DNA of 8,710 nucleotides from a bacterium TMED198 (GTDB lineage: Bacteria > Fidelibacterota > Marinisomatia > SCGC-AAA003-L08 > D37C17), in NCBI GenBank assembly GCA_002170735.1, contig NHIV01000056.1, positions 28,631-37,340 of the forward strand, in the 5' to 3' direction. Both the position numbers and the translations under genes were made by a program. Shown piece after piece: positions 6,540 to 8,710 of this stretch. The notes below the pieces were generated by a model. It was not told where the DNA came from. It worked only from the letters and a program-made list of their open reading frames with translations, and did not search any database. How positions within the stretch are numbered: position 1 is the first letter of the stretch; each line of letters starts with the position of its first letter.

Positions 6540-7302
6540 CTGGAACGTTAACGGAATCAGGGCCAACATCAAAAAGGGTGGCATGGACAGCGTTGTCGAT
6601 ATCAACCCCGATGTAATCTGCCTTCAGGAGACCAAGGCCACACAGGACCAGGTTGAGCTCAACCTTCCGGACTATCCACACCAGTTTTGGAACAGCGCGG
6701 AGAAGAAGGGCTACTCAGGAACCGCAATATTCTCAAAGACCAAGCCGCTGCATGTAGACTACGGCATCGGAATAGAGAAGCACGACAACGAGGGCCGGGT
6801 TATAACCGCGTCATATGAAAATTTTTATCTTGTCAACGTCTACGTACCAAACTCCAAGAGGGGGCTGCTTAGGCTTGACTACAGGTGCAACGAGTGGGAG
6901 GTCGACTTCCTTTCCTATCTGAAGGAGCTTGAGTCAACCAACCCGGTGGTTCTTTGCGGAGACCTGAACGTTGCGCACACAGAGATCGATCTTAAGAACC
7001 CTCAGTCAAACAAAACAACCGCCTCCAACCCCGGAAACGCTGGCTTCACAGACCAAGAAAGAAAGAGCTTTGAAGATATGCTAGAATCCGGCTTCATCGA
7101 TAGCTTCAGGGAGTTCAACAAGGAGGGCGGTAACTACACCTGGTGGAGCTACATGTTCAACGCCAGGACGAACAACGCGGGCTGGAGAATCGACTACTTC
7201 ATGGTCAGCCAGATTCTTCGATCAAATCTAAAGGGCGCCGACATTCTGCCTGATATAATGGGCAGCGATCACTGCCCCGTAACGCTGGACATAGAGATAT
7301 AA
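6523..7302 (+). CDS. xthA: Exodeoxyribonuclease III / AP endonuclease (ExoIII, XthA family)
   Basis: This 259-residue protein belongs to the exonuclease-endonuclease-phosphatase superfamily, ExoIII branch. Enzymes of this branch cleave DNA 5' of abasic sites and trim 3' ends in base-excision repair. Active-site motifs are complete and in order: WNVNGIR (7-13), LQETK (34-38, metal ligand Glu36), YSGTAIFSK (64-72), NVYVPN (105-110, Tyr107), CGDLNVAHTEIDL (145-157, Asp147 and Asn149), GFTDQER (174-180), WRIDYF (221-226, Asp224) and GSDHCPV (247-253, Asp249 and His250). Its length is close to the usual 250-270. The start overlaps the end of thiI by 17 bases and has no Shine-Dalgarno. Instead, the region before it, within the thiI tail, is strikingly AT-rich, which may keep the mRNA open. 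The nearer paralogue choice (xthA or exoA naming) is not decidable from sequence alone. Confidence 0.96.
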   Translation: MKKLLSWNVNGIRANIKKGGMDSVVDINPDVICLQETKATQDQVELNLPDYPHQFWNSAEKKGYSGTAIFSKTKPLHVDYGIGIEKHDNEGRVITASYENFYLVNVYVPNSKRGLLRLDYRCNEWEVDFLSYLKELESTNPVVLCGDLNVAHTEIDLKNPQSNKTTASNPGNAGFTDQERKSFEDMLESGFIDSFREFNKEGGNYTWWSYMFNARTNNAGWRIDYFMVSQILRSNLKGADILPDIMGSDHCPVTLDIEI

Positions 7303-7303
7303 G

Positions 7304-8074
7304 ATGACGCCGAAGCAGATCAAGTACCTGAAGTCGCTCCACAGAAAGAAGAACCGATACGCGGAGGGAGTGTTCCTTGTAGAGGGCTACAACCTAGTGA
7401 GCGAGGCCATCAGCACCAGGCAGGACATTATACAGGTATTTGTGACCGATCAGTTCACCCAGACCGATCACGGAAGGAGCATCGAGAAGCAAGCAATGAC
7501 CCACGAAATCAAAATTTTTAAGGCGAAGGCCAAGGCCATGGAGCGCGTGAGCCAGAACCAAAGCTCTCCAGGCGTTTTGGCTGCGTTGTCAATGGGAACC
7601 ACCAACGATATCAACACACTATCAACACTCAAGGGCAACGTTTTGGCGTTTGACGAGGTCTCGGATCCCGGCAACCTAGGAACCCTTGTAAGAAGCGCGG
7701 CCTGGTTCGGTGTAGATCACATCGTTCTTTCGAAGAACTGCGTTGACATCTACAACTCCAAGGTCCTCAAGTCGTCCATGGGCGCTCTGTTTTATATGAA
7801 AACGATTGTTATAGACGACCTTGTTGGCGCGATTGAGAGACTCAGGTCCTCCAAGAGGATCGTCCTTGGCGCGGACATGAAGGGCGACAGCGTTTCGTCT
7901 CTGAAGCTTGGCAAGAAGAGCTGGGTGCTTGTTGTTGGAAGCGAGGCCCACGGCATCAGCGATGGCGTTTCAAATGAGATAGACAGGAGCGTGGGCGTTG
8001 AGGGCAAGGGCTTCATCGAGTCCTTGAACGTAGCCTCTGCAGGCAGCGTACTACTTAGCCAGCTCTGCAACTAA
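7304..8074 (+). CDS. SpoU/TrmH-family (SPOUT) RNA 2'-O-methyltransferase
   Basis: This 256-residue SAM-dependent RNA methyltransferase has the deep-trefoil-knot SPOUT fold. An N-terminal substrate-binding domain (IKYLKSLHRKKNRYAEGVFL, then VEGYNLVSEA, residues 6-35) resembles the L30e-like domain of 23S rRNA methyltransferases such as RlmB and TsnR. The three SpoU motifs follow: motif 1 DPGNLGTLVRSAAWFG (121-136, with Asn124 and catalytic Arg130), motif 2 VVGSEAHGIS (210-219, Glu214) and motif 3 SLNVASAGSVLL (240-251, Asn242). The target nucleotide cannot be read from the sequence; methylation of 23S rRNA is the likeliest role, and tRNA is possible. The ATG is one base after the exonuclease III stop (TAA-G-ATG). 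It is the last gene of the rightward run and is followed within about 20 bases by a terminator-like hairpin. Confidence 0.93.
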   Translation: MTPKQIKYLKSLHRKKNRYAEGVFLVEGYNLVSEAISTRQDIIQVFVTDQFTQTDHGRSIEKQAMTHEIKIFKAKAKAMERVSQNQSSPGVLAALSMGTTNDINTLSTLKGNVLAFDEVSDPGNLGTLVRSAAWFGVDHIVLSKNCVDIYNSKVLKSSMGALFYMKTIVIDDLVGAIERLRSSKRIVLGADMKGDSVSSLKLGKKSWVLVVGSEAHGISDGVSNEIDRSVGVEGKGFIESLNVASAGSVLLSQLCN

Positions 8075-8093
8075 ACCCCTACTTAATTTTTAT

Positions 8094-8648
8094 TTAGCTT
8101 GATGGGAGGATATAGCCCTTAAGCTTTTTATCTAGCGCCCTGGCGTTATCAACAAGCCCATTTAGCATGGACCAGAACTTTGGGCCGTGGTTCTTGACCT
8201 TGGTATGCACGAGCTCGTGAACTATAACGTAGTCGATCAGCTCCCTTGGCAGGTTTATTAGGTTGATATTCAGGTTTATGTTGTTCCTTGAGGTGCAGCT
8301 TCCCCACAGGGTTTTCTGGCTTTTAATACTGAGCCTGTTGAACGGCAGGCCGTGCAGGTTCGATAGCTCGTTGATTCTGTTGGTAAGGTAGTCAACCGCC
8401 TGCTCCGCAACGATAGGCCTGCTGTGGCTACTGCTTTCCGCAAGACGCTTCAGCTTGGCCAGCGTTCGATCGATCCAGCTCTTCTTCGAAAGAACAAACT
8501 CCGCCGCCCTTTCATATGATACCCTCCTTGGAATCGATACCCTGATTGTAGATGGTGGCTTGATGGACATGTTTATCCTTCGCGCCCTTTGGCTTATCCT
8601 AAACTCTACAGGACCAACGCCATCAATATCTATGACCTTTTCTTTCAC
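8094..8648 (-). CDS. YgjP-type (DUF45, M48-like) zinc metallopeptidase
   Basis: This 184-residue protein is of the YgjP/DUF45 family of putative metal-dependent hydrolases. It has the zinc motif HELVH (144-148, His144, Glu145, His148) and a probable third ligand at His154 in NHGPKFW. It also has the family's LWGSCTSRNNINLN segment (114-127) and the N-terminal RRINMSIKPPSTIRVSIPR strand region. It is shorter than E. coli YgjP-type relatives, which exceed 200 residues, but all recognised motifs are present. No signal peptide or membrane segment is visible, so it is probably cytoplasmic. The substrate is unknown in the family. The start codon is GTG at 8648..8646, overlapping the TGA of the upstream gene (GTGA), which indicates translational coupling; no Shine-Dalgarno is seen. 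An internal ATG (Met27) would cut into the conserved N-terminus, so the GTG is preferred. The gene is convergent with the SpoU gene, 19 bases away. Confidence 0.88.
   Translation of the reverse strand: MKEKVIDIDGVGPVEFRISQRARRINMSIKPPSTIRVSIPRRVSYERAAEFVLSKKSWIDRTLAKLKRLAESSSHSRPIVAEQAVDYLTNRINELSNLHGLPFNRLSIKSQKTLWGSCTSRNNINLNINLINLPRELIDYVIVHELVHTKVKNHGPKFWSMLNGLVDNARALDKKLKGYILPSS
8096..8129 (+). terminator. Rho-independent terminator of the rightward operon, inside the 3' end of the convergent gene
   Basis: AGCTT at 8096..8100 pairs with AAGCT at 8121..8125. The stem continues inward with G8101-T8120 (wobble) and A8102-T8119, a bulged T8103, and GGG 8104..8106 with CCC 8116..8118, closing a 9-base loop. 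TTTT at 8126..8129 follows directly. This fits an intrinsic terminator for transcription from the left. On the opposite strand the same hairpin is followed by an A-rich tract without a T-run, so it should work in one direction only. The stop codon and last codons of the metallopeptidase gene lie within it. The stem is modest (about 10 pairs), so efficiency is uncertain. Confidence 0.5.
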
Positions 8649-8710
8649 TTTAATTTTTTATAGTTATCGGTTTTACGCCACTCGTGCTCACAGTCGTTGC
8701 AGTACCTGTC
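8645..8710 (-). CDS. C-terminal fragment of an unidentified protein with a zinc-ribbon-like CxxC motif (runs off the right edge)
   Basis: The minus strand is open from the window edge (8710) to a TGA at 8647..8645, giving the last 21 residues of a protein: RYCNDCEHEWRK near the edge, then a basic tail TDNYKKLK. The C-x2-C-x-H-x-W pattern resembles one half of a small zinc ribbon. The TGA overlaps the GTG start of the metallopeptidase gene, which supports this being a real, co-transcribed gene. The protein family cannot be named from so short a piece, and its start lies outside the window. Confidence 0.55.
   Translation of the reverse strand, partial: DRYCNDCEHEWRKTDNYKKLK

Noticed and set aside
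6084..6605. A 173-codon open frame on the minus strand across thiI and the start of the exonuclease III gene
   Set aside because: It lies entirely antisense to two genes with clear family motifs, and its translation shows no recognisable domain.
1..8710. Mobile elements, CRISPR arrays, tRNA or rRNA genes, defence or toxin-antitoxin modules
   Set aside because: Reading through found no direct-repeat arrays, transposase motifs, tRNA-like cloverleaf or conserved rRNA segment. Every long stretch is accounted for by housekeeping genes.

Overview
The window looks like ordinary chromosome from a Gram-negative bacterium of the Bacteroidetes/Fibrobacteres-Chlorobi/Marinimicrobia (FCB) side of the tree. 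Three things suggest this: an LptD with an FCB-style C-terminus, gene starts mostly without a Shine-Dalgarno sequence, and heavy use of AGA/AGG arginine and ATA isoleucine codons. A marine Marinimicrobia (SAR406)-like source is my best guess, but it rests on resemblance and was not tested. There is no sign of phage, insertion sequence, CRISPR array, tRNA or rRNA.

Layout. At the left edge, reading leftwards and running off the window, is the N-terminal third of pntA (NAD(P) transhydrogenase alpha). A 124-bp intergenic region of about 13% GC separates it from a divergent rightward run of six genes. These are lptD (LPS outer-membrane translocon), a small PTS EIIA-fold protein, hisS, thiI, an exonuclease III gene and a SpoU/TrmH-type RNA methyltransferase. 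From the EIIA gene onward they are packed at 1-nt gaps (three junctions) or a 17-nt overlap, so they are almost certainly co-transcribed. The run ends at a hairpin plus T-run that lies inside the 3' end of a convergent gene. That convergent leftward gene encodes a YgjP-type (DUF45) zinc metallopeptidase. It starts with GTG overlapping the TGA of a further gene, of which only the last 21 codons (with a CxxC zinc-ribbon-like motif) are in the window.

How the genes fit together. lptD serves envelope biogenesis. hisS (tRNA-His charging), thiI (tRNA 4-thiouridine and/or thiamine thiazole sulfur transfer) and the SpoU methyltransferase form a loose RNA-metabolism theme, and the exonuclease III gene adds base-excision DNA repair. 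This is a housekeeping operon, not a recognisable specialised system.

The features most worth a second look are: (i) the EIIA-like protein, which has lost the phosphorylatable histidine (Ser67 in its place); (ii) a 48-bp imperfect palindrome over a likely lptD promoter; and (iii) a one-directional terminator embedded in coding sequence of the opposing gene. I found no convincing previously undescribed system.
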